DNA from: Temnothorax longispinosus
Taxonomy: Eukaryota > Arthropoda > Insecta > Hymenoptera > Formicidae
Direction of reading: 5' to 3'
DNA: 64,000 nucleotides
Assembly (NCBI RefSeq): GCF_030848805.1
Contig: NC_092368.1
Location: 3,940,441-4,004,440, forward strand
Positions within the stretch are counted from its first letter, which is position 1. Each line of letters opens with the position of its first letter. Made by a program: the position numbers and the translations under genes. Shown piece by piece: positions 11,881-24,433 of the stretch. A model generated the notes under the pieces. That model made no database searches, had not been told where the DNA came from, and saw only the letters and a list, made by a program, of their open reading frames with translations.

Positions 11881-14300
11881 CAGCTGTGTTGTAATTCTTT
11901 TTTTTTTCTTCTCAGTCAGTCATCGTCAGTCTATTGTGATTTCATACCGTATAAATAACTAATAAGAAAAAATCAAAAGACGCTTCTTAGAAAGGAGATT
12001 AATATAAAAGGATGGTTATGTGTATCTCGAACCCGTCAACGCGCCTATTTGCGCGATTCTTCGAGACAAAACCTTGCTCGAGACTTATAAAGCAGCTCAA
12101 TTGTAAATTGCGTTCGTTTCTTCGATCGATCGACAGTTGCTCGCTGAATTGCGGAGCAATCGAAAATTCAATTTGCCGAAGGCACGTCCCACCGCGGTTT
12201 CGGCGACACAGTCTCCGAGGTAAGTAATCGATAACGCGGGGAGAGGTGAGGAGGTTGGAAGGGAAGAATTCTCCGGGGAAACGCGAAGCGTAAAAAAAGA
12301 AAACTACGAGGATTTCGCGGCCGTTTGCACGTCGTTCTCTCCTTGGCGGATTTCCTCCCTGAGCGGAGTTGTCGCGGCGCGCTCTCGCTCTCTCGGCTCA
12401 TCGGCGTTGATAATAACGCGCAGTACGCTATTAATAGCGCGGGGCCTCGCGACCGCGCGTGGAAAACGTGCCGCGCTTTCGATTTCATCCTATCACGTTC
12501 GTATGCAGTCACCCGCCCTTTCCTCGCCAAGGCCCGGCGTCGCGCTGCATCGCGGTGCGGTGTGGCTCCGCGCGAAGCAATCTCCCCGGAGCGCGCGATT
12601 CGAGCACGAAGCGCGATAACGACGAAGATCCGGCCGCTATTCTGCGGTTATCGTTATCAAAGGCCAGCATCAGATCACTTCGCCGATCCTTGATGTGGCC
12701 CGAGGTCTCATCAATTCTGGTGAGACCAAATTTCGCTCTTTTTCCGTTCCCTCTTTTTTTTTTACAAGCAAAAAGCGTTATCGCCCGAGCATTAGGGAAT
12801 TTAGGGATGCATCGGCGGATTGATGGATACCACGCGGTGGACGGCCGGAGATCAAAAGGCACCGGACGATACACTGGTCTCGGGGCGCGCGTTTCCACAC
12901 GATTGGACTCGTCGTTTACCGCGGTACAGAAGATAAATATTTTCCGAGTGCGATTTCTTTTTCGTGGTGCGATGATTGAAATAACACTCCCGCCGCTGTG
13001 TTTTCCTTCGTTTAGTCGATACGTCACCACCGCCGCGCGGCGGACGCGTATTTTTGGAGCCGCGCCGCGCCGCGCCGGCGAGCGGCTTGATGCAGGCCGA
13101 GACTCGCTCGACGCGGAGGACTCGCATCCGAATTGTCCATTAACGACTACTGACTGTTATCAATGGCGAATCGTCGATTCGTGCTGATAAAAATGCTACG
13201 ACAGGCAGCACGGGTATCGTTTTAAACGACGCGCGTGAATGTTTTTCCGAAAGAGCGCGTAAACACGGACGATCGACCCACGAGGCGTAAAAACGGTACC
13301 AAGCGGTACCACCGATGACGCGTGGAATTAGCCAAGATTAACGCCAAGATACCGACGTCGCTGATCGTGCTTTATGCGCGACGTGCGAATCGGCGTGTAT
13401 TTTTCACTCAAACGAGTGCGCTACGAAAATATTGATCGAGCATCCGACGGTCCAACGGGTAGCCTACTCGTTTCTCTTTTATTCCTCTTTGCGCGCGGAA
13501 TGCATCTTGGAGCGCAATGATTTTTGCATGCCGCGTCACTCCTATTCCGGCGATATATACGGAGTATCTGCGCGGTCTCTTATCCTATCTCTCGCGATAC
13601 TCTCTCGCGATACCCTCGTGACTTGCCCCCTCATCCCCCTCTTAAAGAAGACACGCGTAAAACCGCACTCCGGTGGCCGCACTAAAATGCGATGCGCGTA
13701 AAACGGAGCTGCCGCCGGAGCACGCGCTCGCGAGGCGAGTTCACAGTAAAATAATCGCTCAAGGTCCGCAGTGGCGTTGCACCCGGCCGGTCAGGGCTGG
13801 CAGCAACCGCACTGTTTACATCGCATATACACGCGCCGGCTGCATCGTTTGAGAGCACTCTGTCCCTCTCTCTTTCTCTCCTTCCTTCCCTCCCTCCCTC
13901 CCTCCCGCCCCCTCCCCATTCCTCCCCGATTCCACGCTTTCTATTCCTCCCGAACGAAACGCACGCGCGACTGACTGCATTTATATGCGTATGCAACTCG
14001 GTTGCGTCGCGGTCGCCGCTTCTCGGTAGCGGCGACAAGTATAACGCGCGCATTTACGACACGCGCGCACACGCCTAGGTCAGATTCGACGTTCTAGCGT
14101 TCTAGCCGACAATAGACACGTGTTACGACGATGCAAATAATCGAGGGGGCGAGCACCGAAGGAGAAATAACATCTAGCACGCTCTAGGAGAGAGAGAGCG
14201 TACACGTGGACCAAGCCAACTCACTCGAGCCAAAGAGTTGTAACTGAGAATACTAAATCTTTCGGTGCGGCTCATTAAAAACTTCAACTTTAGGATCATA
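11881..14300. other. CpG-rich block without a supported gene
   Basis: From about 12.2 to 14.1 kb the sequence is CpG-dense, with GCCGCGCC repeats near 13060 and a CCCT-rich tract at 13877-13920. One frame stays open from 12459 to 13187 (+), but it opens at a GTG, its peptide resembles nothing I know, and the opposite strand is open as well, as expected in GC-rich DNA with few stops. Just upstream are three TCAGTC-like initiator motifs (11911-11930) and a TATAAATA (11950-11957), but not in the usual TATA-then-initiator order. Confidence 0.5.
13877..13920. repeat. CCCT-rich pyrimidine tract
   Basis: Tandem CCTT/CCCT units pass into a C-rich end, with no purine across about 40 bases except one G. 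Confidence 0.9.
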
Positions 14301-14708
14301 AATCGAGTCGCTTCCGCGACAACACGTTCGGAAACAGAGGTAGTCTCAACCGGGTAGTCGAATAGGCAATATGGACAGTTGTAACACGCGTGGATACGCG
14401 CGCGTGCAGCCTAATTCGATTTCTAACTACGTTGGAGCAGATGAGAGGCACGTGTTTGCGACAAACAATCTCGGAACCGAGTGAACGGGCGGACACGTGT
14501 AACAGCATTTCATCTACCTCATCTATTTTAATGGTAATCAAACTCAGAATAGTAGTTGCTGTTGCAACTACTTCCTACCCTTTTGTAATCAATCGTCGGG
14601 TCACTTGTGAATCTCCGGATGCGTTTTGCTCAAAGCATAATCGATATAAGACCATCGTAAACCTTCTTTTTTTCTAGATTATATAAATGAACTCATATAA
14701 TATTGAAA

Positions 14709-14768
14709 ATGCATGCAGCATGCATCCCAATTTATACAAGATCGAGCAAGATTAATCAGGATTAATCT
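14709..14768. promoter_or_regulatory. two nested palindromes with K50-homeodomain-type sites
   Basis: Positions 14709-14725 form a perfect 17-base palindrome (ATGCATGC, one base, GCATGCAT). At 14749-14768 AGATTAATC and GATTAATCT form a 9-bp inverted repeat two bases apart, each arm holding a GATTA core of the Bicoid/Otx type. The regulatory role is inferred. Confidence 0.4.
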
Positions 14769-14835
14769 CATGCAAACATCTCAAAGTTAAACGAAAGTTT
14801 ACCTGATATATGAGAATCTATTGCGCTGATTGTGA

Positions 14836-14838
<3 letters not shown>

Positions 14839-14868
<30 letters not shown>
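14839..14868. repeat. (CT)n microsatellite
   Basis: Fourteen to fifteen uninterrupted CT units. Confidence 0.97.
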
Positions 14869-14870
<2 letters not shown>

Positions 14871-16261
14871 ATCACTATTATTTCACTTTACACCCTGTTC
14901 ACCTTACCCCAACTTCGTTCATTTTGCACCAACTATTTCACATCACTGTCTAAGTAAAACTGATGCAATTTCAAACCTTAGAAAATATATTTTCAGAAAT
15001 CGGTAGTGTCGAACTGTGTCTATTCACCAACTAACGAAGAAAAAGAGAATGGAGTTTTTCGAGGATCTCACAATTGTCAGAAACCAATTCGACAGCGGAA
15101 GAAAAATGTACTATCTTTCAACCCGCCTCCAAATATTGTCTACGCTACGTATTGTCCAATGGAATTTGCTGTTTCTCTTTTCTGCCATCTCCCTGAGCAT
15201 TATACAACTATACAAGTTTTATTTTATTGAGTTATATTTGAGATGAAAAATATCGGAATATTTACATTTAAAATAAGCTAGGCAAGACGGTTTTCATCAA
15301 ACTAAAAACGTGTGATCCCTTTGACATCCAATCTCTAGTCTTTTTAAAAAATTCTTTTTCGCTCTTATTACTTTCCAGTTATTTCTTACAAAATATTTTC
15401 CAATTTTTGTATCCACGATGTTTTCATAATAAATTCCTTGTAGGTTTTATAAGGTCCTTATCAGCATCAGTATAATATTAAAGAATTTAATAATGCAACA
15501 TTACATTTTCAACTGTGGCACGAAATTGCGTTTTAAGATTGACTAGCAATTGGAATGTGATTTCAAAGCGTAAAGGCGAAACTCAGGTATAAAATTCACA
15601 AAAATTATTAGGCACAAGATCTCACCCGGTGATAAAAAAATGTCAACATTTATTTTATTTATTCTGTGAACTTTATATACTACTCTCGGTAAAGCTTTCT
15701 ATCGCGTAAATAGCGCGTGAGAAGGGTGTAATCAACTACTATTAAAAGGAGATTTATGTATTCCAAAATAAAATGAATAAACTAAACAGTCAGAACGTCT
15801 AGTTTATGTCGAGTCCACGTGAAGTATATACACTCGGCCTGTACACATATAACGTTGACGAAACACACGAATACTTGGCCTACATATATATGTCGTCGGT
15901 GTGCACGCTCGCGTATCAAGGACTCTTCACGGTTGAGGTGCCTACAGGGCCTAGGTTATTCGCGGGCCGATGTGCAACATTAGAAGAAACGTACGGCAGC
16001 CGGGGAGAAGCACGATGGAAACCGGCGCGCGGTAACCTTCCGTTTATCTATATCGCGATCGTGTGTAACCCGTTTTTACTGCGCAAAATGACGCAACCTC
16101 GACAGTTTTGAAAATCTCGCTAAAACAGACACGTTGCGGCAATTTACGCTCGCGCTCGCGTGTATATTGCTTAACGCCCGCGGAGCGCGCTAACCCCGGC
16201 CGCGTGTGCTTTACGATTGCAGTTTCATGATTTATGTCAACAACTAATGATCATTATCGCG

Positions 16262-16273
16262 CACGTGACGTCA
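16262..16273. promoter_or_regulatory. overlapping E-box and CRE
   Basis: CACGTG (16262-16267) overlaps a perfect palindromic TGACGTCA (16266-16273). The same composite, inverted and one base short of the full CRE, occurs at 58200-58210. Binding by bHLH/bZIP factors is inference. Confidence 0.35.
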
Positions 16274-17149
16274 TTCCTTCCCTGCCGTCGTCGGGAGTGC
16301 AGCTCTCTTGAAATTGCATGGAAAACTTTATGTTCTCGTCTATCTCCGAATCTAATAATTTTTAATTTTAACTCGTTTTCTAACGTCCACAATAACTGGC
16401 TTGATTTATGAAATAATCGTCCTCGTAATTTTTTTTTCCGTAATGAAATCAGTCTAGCTATGCAAGTGTAGCTGCGCGGACGTGAAACAAATAACAGGTA
16501 AGATTTTTTAAAGAAGATTAACGATCAGCCTATGAGATAATCATTAGTGCGTCGTGCGTCTTACCTACAAGACGCATATATAATGCTGGATTTAGCTGTA
16601 TCTTGCCTTCGTTATCGACCTATCCTTTTCTCGTTCGAAAAAGTTGATCTTCACGCGTGTTATCAGAAAAATTTTGCAAGATCACGAGGAAGATCGCCGA
16701 TACGTTACACGATTTTATTGACAGCACGGTTGTTTGACAGCGATTCCGTGCATCCACCACACGGTGTTCGGCTTTGAATTTATCGTCGAAACACCGGTCG
16801 ACCAACGAAATCGATCCTTCGTAAACTCCGCAGGGCGATACGGAGATGCGTATCTGCGTTATTCTGACCAGGCAGGTACGTCGTCGGTTAATAAGGTAGG
16901 GTTGGTGGGCAAGTCAGGAGATAGCCGGCAGATAGATGTATAGGTACAATCGGATGCATTAACGTCGCTATGCTCATCCGCATCTCCGGGGAATATTTCA
17001 CCGAACCCTTCTGTTCGGTCGCAGTAGTGCATAAGGCAAGGCAAGCCCATAAAATAATTTACGTGAGTGAAAAGATACGCTTCTTGAATGTCACAGAAAG
17101 GTTTGACTGCGGAATAGAAGCTCACCGGGTATTACCAATACATTGACTG

Positions 17150-17290
17150 TACGCGTAGGTAGACAGGCGGAAAGACAAGTAGATAGGCAAGACAAGCAGG
17201 CGGACAAGGAGGGCAGACAGGTAGGTAGTTTAGCAAACGTACGGGATTGTGCAGGTACGGGCGCAGCCAGGCAGGTACCGGATCACAAGG
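17150..17290 (+). repeat. degenerate GACA/CAGG/GGTA cryptic repeat
   Basis: The + strand is strongly enriched in GACAGG, GACAAG, GGCAGG and GGTAGGTAG words, with few C-rich or T-rich interruptions up to about 17230. It looks like a decayed tetranucleotide array. Confidence 0.7.
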
Positions 17291-17465
17291 CGAGTGGAGC
17301 AGACAGATGCTCGAATACGCTTGTATATCGACCATCCGGTAGTTTGACAGAGGAGATCACTGCCGCGCGGCTGCGACCGTGGACGCGACGAAATGGCGAA
17401 ATATTTCTGCGGGTTTTGTGGTCGATGGGACGCGTGAATGCGGGCGAATAGAAGCACGATAAAGT

Positions 17466-17510
17466 ATTCCGTATCGCGGAATACGGAATAAATAGAAATA
17501 CGGAATGAAG
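17466..17510. repeat. inverted repeat plus extra copy
   Basis: TATTCCGTAT and ATACGGAATA form a perfect 10-bp inverted repeat around CGCGGA. A third copy of ATACGGAAT follows at about 17499-17507. Confidence 0.8.
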
Positions 17511-18337
17511 ATACAATTACAAACTATTCCGGCCGATCCTTTCGGAAGATAAAAATAATATGGATCGCTTTTTGCGAGATATGGACATGGAAAGCTTTCT
17601 ATTGACCGTAAGATTTCGACGGCAGACACGTAGACTTCACATTACTTGAAGACATGGATACAGTAAAGTGCAAATAGCGTAATTAGAGAGGCACGGCAAT
17701 GTTAGTACATACTTAGCGTTGAAAGCTTAACGTAGCAGATAGATAGTATTTAACTTTACTTGTGTGGAGTACAAAATACACTCCAGCCTTAAAAATCTAT
17801 TAAATTCATAAAGTAAAACTTGTTTATCGATTGGATGCTGTACAAGTTTCGCAATTAAAGAAGCACTTATTTTTATCTAAAAGATACATAGAATATTATT
17901 GACCTTCAATTAATTGTAAATCGAAAAGACTAATGAAAATTGAGATATAATTGGAATGTAATACAAACCACGCAAATAATGTGGAGTTAATTAAAAAGTT
18001 TCACAACTAGGTTTCCCGATAGACAGATAGCAAAGAGAATCTGGCCTGTTCAGGGGATTATTTCGTATAGGAGATGCTGCGTTCTAATCCCTAATGAAAT
18101 CCCCTTTTGGAGAGCTTTGGATATCTAGATCGTTTGAATTTCTGAATGCTAACCAACGTCGCTTAGACGCCGGGTCGAACCTTGCTCACGGCCGATGCTC
18201 GCGTGGGGCGAAACTACGCGAGATAGTCGCATTGGTATCACTAAATATAACCGGCGCAATTTACGCACTTCGTTCTCGATGCGGCAGCGGCGATGCAGCG
18301 CGCGTTTAAAGGTTGACGATGTGATGCACCACTGGAT

Positions 18338-18380
18338 GCATCGCGTCGCAAAATTCGTCGCGTCGCATCGCGTCGCGCAT
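18338..18380 (+). repeat. GCATCGCGTCGC-type imperfect tandem repeat
   Basis: Three imperfect reiterations of GCATCGCGTCGC and CGTCGC words lie within about 43 bp. Confidence 0.8.
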
Positions 18381-18754
18381 TCTCGGAATTTATCACAGTT
18401 ACAACTCTGGTATTTATAACTTTACAATCTGAGATCCATCTCGTTGTGAGTTAGTCGCTAAGCAAAGTTCATAAAATTCCGAGTTCCGGAAAGAAACGTG
18501 GAATGAGCAGCGGCTCTTTATCTTTTTTTTTTTTGAAACATAAGCCGAGAAACAGTTCTACAACACATATAGATGCATGCAGTCCATCCAACTTCCGGCT
18601 CCAGGCGCCGCTGAACGCGAGTCGGCGAGGAACGAGAATCGCCAACGAGAGATTTTGCACGCCGAACCGCCATTAAACCCGTTGCACCGTGTCGAGGTGA
18701 TTTTTGCGCGGATATTTTTAGTGTTTCGTCCTTCGTCCCGCATCGGGGTTCAAG

Positions 18755-18891
18755 GCTCTCGCTCTCCTTCTCTCTCTCTTCCGCTCTCGCGTGTGCTTTC
18801 TCTCCCTGTTCTCCTTCTCTCTCGCTATCATTGCCGTGAATCCTCGTTCTTCTTCTTCTCTCTCTCTCTCTCTCTCTTTCTGTCAATTCAT
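18755..18891 (+). repeat. long pyrimidine-rich stretch ending in (CT)n
   Basis: CT-rich sequence with a pure (CT)n core at about 18858-18888. The complementary strand is a GAGA-type tract. Confidence 0.85.
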
Positions 18892-20501
18892 TTTCGTTTC
18901 TCTCTTTCCACCGTGCCGCCGCACACCGCCACGGCCAGTTTTCGCGGCCACGAAGTCGCGCTGCATCCGAGCAAAGAAAACGAGCGAGGATGGCCGCATT
19001 CGCCGCAGTTGCATCGCGGCTACTCGCGCACGCGAAAATCTCTCAAGATCATTTGACAATTTCAAACTATAGGTATACGTACGTCCCTAGCGATTTCGAA
19101 TAAAGTCGGAAGTCTTCCTTCCGGCGACAATTTCAATTCTCAGCCCGAAAACAAGTACGCGCGCCAACTCGTCCGTCCGCATCTTCTCGATTTAGCATTC
19201 TACGATGATTTCCTGTTAGCAAAATTGAGACTGACACTGACGTGGATAAGTAGCGGATACCATGCTCGCGTGACTCGCTCTCGGAAAGGCACGCTCGTCT
19301 TCCAGGCATATGCCTTCGAACGACTACGCGCGAGCTTATAAATTGGCGCATAGAGCGAGAGTATCGCGCGTTACGCTCGGCCGCGAAAAGTCTCTCGTTG
19401 CGGGAGGTCAGGCACGATAGCTTTTTATAGGGCCGCCTCGCCGATTCTCCTTTCTATTTCTCTCTCTTCTTTCTCTCTTTCTGCCGTACTCCCACGCTCC
19501 TCCGCGTCTCCGTCGTCTTTCTGCCTCGTGCCCCCGCTATTGGTCGGTAGCGGTTCGAAATGAGTTTGCGACGCGCATCATGGAAATCCGCGAGATCCCG
19601 GCATCCACTAGCGGCTGCCGCAATCGTATCTTTCCTTTTCTCTTCCGTATTTACTGCTCGAAAACTCTCTCGTTCGCTCTCCCCATATTTACCGCCTGCA
19701 TTTGCATCTATCTATAGAGCGTCCCCCGGCTTTTACCAGCATTATCACCATCAAAATTTCATTATTTATCTCGTCCTATCTTCATAAAACGTCCAGCTCG
19801 AGATTTGCTATAAAAAATTTTTACGTATTCGCATGTAATAAAATCAAAAGTTTTAAGATTTCGATGAAGACATCAGGAGCGCATATTGGATTTACAAAAA
19901 TTTATTTTAGCAGATTTTTTTTTAAAACACGATACACAAAAGAAAAATGCAACAGTTGCTGCTTCACGATAGGAACTTTATATCACAGGGGATTAGAAAT
20001 TGTAGCCTGCTTGTTCCGCTAATGCGAACTCGTTACCGTAACGTCCGCGCTTTCCTCCCGGCGAACGATTTTCAGTTACTTCGCGGGATGCCACGGGAAT
20101 ATCTCGCGAGTCAAGAAGCAACGACCAAAGGAGCAAAAACCCTCCCCGGCCGGCGATAATTTTATTTTTATCGACGTTTCCACTTTTCTCACCGGGGCCG
20201 CGGTTATTGTGAGGTCGATCCTCTCTTTCCCTCGCGCTCGTCGCCCACGCCGGGGCGACGAAGAAGCGACGAGAGATGCGCGCGATCTCTTCCTCAGTGG
20301 TTTACAGCCCGCGCGTTTTCTTCGTGTCTTCGACTTCGTTTTTACGGAACGCCGCCGTCGCCCGTGGGCGAACGTACGTGCGAACCGACTGGGAAGCATG
20401 AACTAGTATTAACCGCTATTTTTCAGGGGAGATAGATGGAACGACTTCTGGAAATCTCGTTATCTCCTTCGCGCTTAATCCACCGAGGCGCAGTGATTAC
20501 A

Positions 20502-20555
20502 ATTCGCAACGGTCTCTTCAATTTCATCCTTTCTCAATTTTTCGCAACGGTCTCT
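20502..20555 (+). repeat. 15-bp direct repeat, 38-39 bp apart
   Basis: TTCGCAACGGTCTCT occurs at about 20503-20517 and again at 20541-20555 with no mismatch. Confidence 0.9.
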
Positions 20556-21702
20556 CGCGCGTTAGAAATGTATCGATAAACTACGAACACGACGGCGGCG
20601 GGCGTGATAAATTCGGTAGAACGTGCGCGATTATAAATCACCGGCTTGTTAATGTAACGTAATATGATGCAGACATACAAATGTCCACTCGCGGTATTCG
20701 CGGGACAAGTTGAGACGTGTATAAATCTGTCGGCCCAAATTAAATTTCGTCTCCCCGCGCGCGCATTCCTCAGTGTCACGACGACAAACGTGCCTCCGTT
20801 ATTATCACGATCGCGAGAGGAATGCCGGATTGTACGATCCGCATGATTGCAAAAGTTATCAAATGGCGTTATACCAATTTCTTACGTGGAGACTCTCATT
20901 CCGATTCCGAAAAAGAAAGGTATTGCCGTAAAACGTGCCGCCGCTCTCTCTCTTCCGGATGGAACTCGTCAATCGCGAAGACCTGTCGTTTCCCAGAAAA
21001 CGCACACTTGACGTAGGGTTCGCGAACGGCGGTCCTTCACGAAACCACACGTCCGTGTGTCCCCGCGAACGCATGCTCGGCGGCATGCCCGAATAAATAT
21101 TTAGTGTTTGCTTACTTGAGGGCAAGGCGAATGCGCCGCGGCGACACGACGGTAATGGATGCGGCGCCCGCCCGCCCGCCCGTCAGTCCGTCCGACCGAC
21201 CGCTCGCGTCTGCACCGCGTTTAAGCTGCGATGCAGGTGCAAAGCGTTTGGGCAAACTCCGTCGGCAGTTCCAGTCCCCGACCGACAATGGAATCTGGAT
21301 AAGAGCGACCGGCTCAAATATATCCGTTCGTTCCCTTTCCTGATAGATAACGGCACGTAAATATCATGCATTAATGTTACACGTTGACATTTGATTTCCA
21401 CAAAGTTCGTGAAGTTTATTGAATCATTTGTTAAATTATTAAATACCTAGAAATACAATTCTCTCATGCGTCCATTAGAAATTGTATTTCGTTAGAAAAG
21501 TAAATGTATATAGTGTTAGAAAATGAAGTACTGTCGGAATTCATTATTCGAGGATCGCCTCCGGGCGTAAAAGTTCCTCGAACGCGTACATAGTTTTAAT
21601 TCACGCAATTACTCTCGTTTCGAAAGCGGCAGTTTAATTCGCGCTTTTCCTGACGTGTTCTCGCTTTGTTCTGATGTCGAGAATGCACGAATCGGAGGAA
21701 GT

Positions 21703-21707
<5 letters not shown>

Positions 21708-21744
<37 letters not shown>
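21708..21744 (+). repeat. (GA)n microsatellite
   Basis: About 18 uninterrupted GA units. A shorter complementary (CT)n tract lies at 21931-21960. Confidence 0.97.
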
Positions 21745-21747
<3 letters not shown>

Positions 21748-23508
21748 CGAGAGAGGTACTTCGTAGAGTATCCTTGGCGCGAGCCTATATCTACCGCGAA
21801 GCACACAGTGTTGAACATATGGTAATGGCATTTTCCTTTAGCGAGCACATGGGTCGAAACGATCGGTACGGATTTCGAGGCCGGCGATGATTCGTCGTTA
21901 CCGGAATCGTACGCCGATGAAGGTCGTTCGATCTCTCTCTCTCTCTCTTTCTCTCTTTCTCGTCAAACCGTCGTCCCTGAATGGCGAACGATAACGTCAG
22001 AGGCGCACAGCGTGCATAGAGTGAGAGAGAGAATGCTCGCGAGAGATTCGAAGCGTGAGGTAAATGTCGGAGACCTCCAGCGACAGCGGAGGAATCGATT
22101 GACGTCGGATGACGTCGTTTCATTAGCACCGTGATACGTGCATTGCCAAATAATAGCGATCGTGGTAATCGCGATACTCCTCATTACGAGACGGTCGATA
22201 TATGCGGCCTATATGCCATATATGAATGGTTTATCGCCATCATTAACCGCGAAACAGATACAATATCGTCTCGCGCGTATTAAAATACGGTACTTTCTGT
22301 TTTTTTGATATTGCAATATCGCAGTTACTCTTTTTATACTTAAAACGTAATTACTACAAAAATAAAAGTAAAATATCAAGCGTGTTGCAGAATAAGTCTC
22401 TCTCGTCTGTGGAAGAAATAATTTCTCCTTGATGAAAAAGAAATGAAGTAACGTGTACCAGTTAGTCTCGAATAAATTTAGCTATTCGCAATCGGATAAC
22501 ACAGAGAGCAGGAAATTATATGACGTGATTATATATTTAAATGTTTCGCGGACGATTTTAACGTTGAGTAATGGTAATTGTGAATTAACATCGCGGGGAA
22601 CGACTTTCATTACGGATTCAGAATTATACGAGCGATTCGCACGCTTTTGCGAGATTACGATCCACTTTCGCGAACCGCGCACGTTACATCGGCGAGAGGC
22701 GATTTCGCTTGTAATTCGAGTCGTTTGTTCGGTTCCCAGAGCGCTCGTTCGACTCGACCCTGAGCGAATTTACCGTTTCGCACTAGGAAACGCTGCGGAG
22801 AACTTTTACGGTAATAGATCTTTTCGCAAGGTCAGTGAGCGTTCGTCCATCTTTCTGTTGGCCCGACAATGCATCACGGTAGAGCAAGCCCGCGGCGCGG
22901 TGAACCTACCAAAGGTTTTCTTTTCATGCCACGTCTTTGATGCTTCTCGAACTTTTCAATATGTTAAACGATTTTCACGTTAAACCACCACAGGGAACTA
23001 AAAGTATTTCCAAAAGACTTCCTTCGAAGAGAAAGAAAATCTCTTTCTTGAAAATAGATAAATTGCTTATACATTTATGTGTAAAATGCGTAACGAAATA
23101 ATATTAATTAATATTATTGTATATGAGAAATTGATGTTTGCTACAACAATTCAGTAGGTACATTGTTTACATTTAAAATAAAATATCGCTTATTATAAAA
23201 TAATGACTGATAAATTATAATCAATTTGATAAGTCATGAAGTATATATGTTTATAGATATATTTGTCATTTAATATTTTGTTTAATATTAAAAAGATGTG
23301 TGCCATTTTTCGGCGTCAAACTCGATTTTTCCTTCATAGCTTTCCGATGCGCCGAACATAGAAAATGTGTTTTTGCACACGACACGCATAAATTTGTCGG
23401 CGTGCGAAAAATGCGAGAGATATGCGAGAAAACGCGGGAGAGATCGGAGGTGGGATTCGCGAGTGGTCCGCGCGCGATTCCTCTTACCGGAGGATACTTA
23501 CATATAGC

Positions 23509-23630
23509 GCGATCGGGGGCAACGGTTGTTCCAAGGTCTCGGGTTCGAGCTCTCGGGTTCAGCGCGGCGAGAAGCGTTACCGCGCGCTTCCTCCCGCGAA
23601 AGAGCAGCCTCCGTTCTTAGAATAGTTGGC
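23509..23630 (+). repeat. dispersed direct repeat, copy 1 (copy 2 at 24317-24433)
   Basis: Shared blocks in the same order in both copies are GCGATCG, GGTTG-TCCAAGG-CTC, GGTTCGA-CTC, AGCGCG and CAGCCTCCGTTC-TAGAATAGT. GGTTCGAGCTC resembles a tRNA B-box, and an imperfect A-box-like TAGCGCGATCGG lies about 37 bases upstream. It could be a tRNA-derived SINE head or a duplicated regulatory element; two copies cannot decide. Neither copy folds as a tRNA. Confidence 0.75.
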
Positions 23631-24316
23631 AGCTCTCCCGAGTGCGCTTGACATCTCGCTCGGCCTTCGCCTCGGTCGCGAAATCGACACGGGTTGGAGG
23701 TGTAAAATGACCGGCGACGAGAGTGGGGACCCCGATCTCGCACTCGCTAAAGCGTTACACATATATACGTTCCCCGGCGTATCGTATTATTAAGTCCAAT
23801 AAAAACGCTTACGCGCTGAGAAAAAGTCTTTTTAACTCAACTTTTTAATCAAAAATCTATTTCACAAAGTAAACGTAACTTTACTTTTTTATTTTTAACT
23901 TCTATTTTTAACAGAGATTTCATAGTGACATCGTACATTTAACAAACAACGCTACAAGCAACGACAACGTCGAAAAATAAAGAAGAGAGAAATAATGAAA
24001 TATCAAACAGCGATTGGATATCAACAATCAAAAAGAGAAAAAATTATGAGATAAATTGCTCTATCAATTCTTCTTCGTTCAACGTGCACGCGCGTCTTTC
24101 ATAGAACTCGCGCTTATCCGCGCGTTATGAAACCAATTAATGTTCATTACCATTTTACGGCTTACAAAGCTGTCGTAATTATCGCGATCGTCGTGCCACG
24201 AGCGGCGACAATGTCGTGGGATTTAAAGAAAAAAGGCGCAAAGAAACGTCAGCCGAGTCAGGCGGATAGAACGACGGCGGCGTGGCTGTACGCGGCGGAA
24301 CGTGGAGGTGGACGTG

Positions 24317-24433
24317 GCGATCGAGGTCAATGGTTGGTCCAAGGCCTCCCCGGTTCGAACTCAAGTTCGACGCAGCGCGCCGCGTTGTCGTTTCCTGCCG
24401 ACGTCGACAGCCTCCGTTCCTAGAATAGTCGAC
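24317..24433 (+). repeat. dispersed direct repeat, copy 2 (copy 1 at 23509-23630)
   Basis: Same orientation as copy 1, about 808 bp downstream. The B-box-like element reads GGTTCGAACTC. The 3' block around CAGCCTCCGTTCCTAGAATA differs from copy 1 by one base. No target-site duplication or A-rich tail was evident at either copy. Confidence 0.75.

Larger units (their letters stand above)
14301..18300. other. intergenic region, no gene seen
   Basis: It contains paired palindromes at 14709-14768, a (CT)n tract at 14839-14868, an overlapping E-box/CRE at 16262-16273, a degenerate GACA/GGTA repeat at about 17150-17290 and a short inverted repeat at 17466-17491. Two short overlapping frames at about 15.0-15.25 kb follow an acceptor-like TTTTCAG near 14995, but neither encodes anything recognisable. 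Confidence 0.55.

Noticed and set aside
12459..13187. 242-codon + strand open frame in a CpG-rich block
   Set aside because: Opens at GTG without an early ATG, the opposite strand is also open over much of it, and the peptide shows no recognisable domain. GC-rich DNA has few stops, so this length is unsurprising.
22453..22983. 176-codon + strand open frame
   Set aside because: Starts at GTG just after a stop and matches no family; roughly one such frame is expected by chance in six frames of 64 kb.
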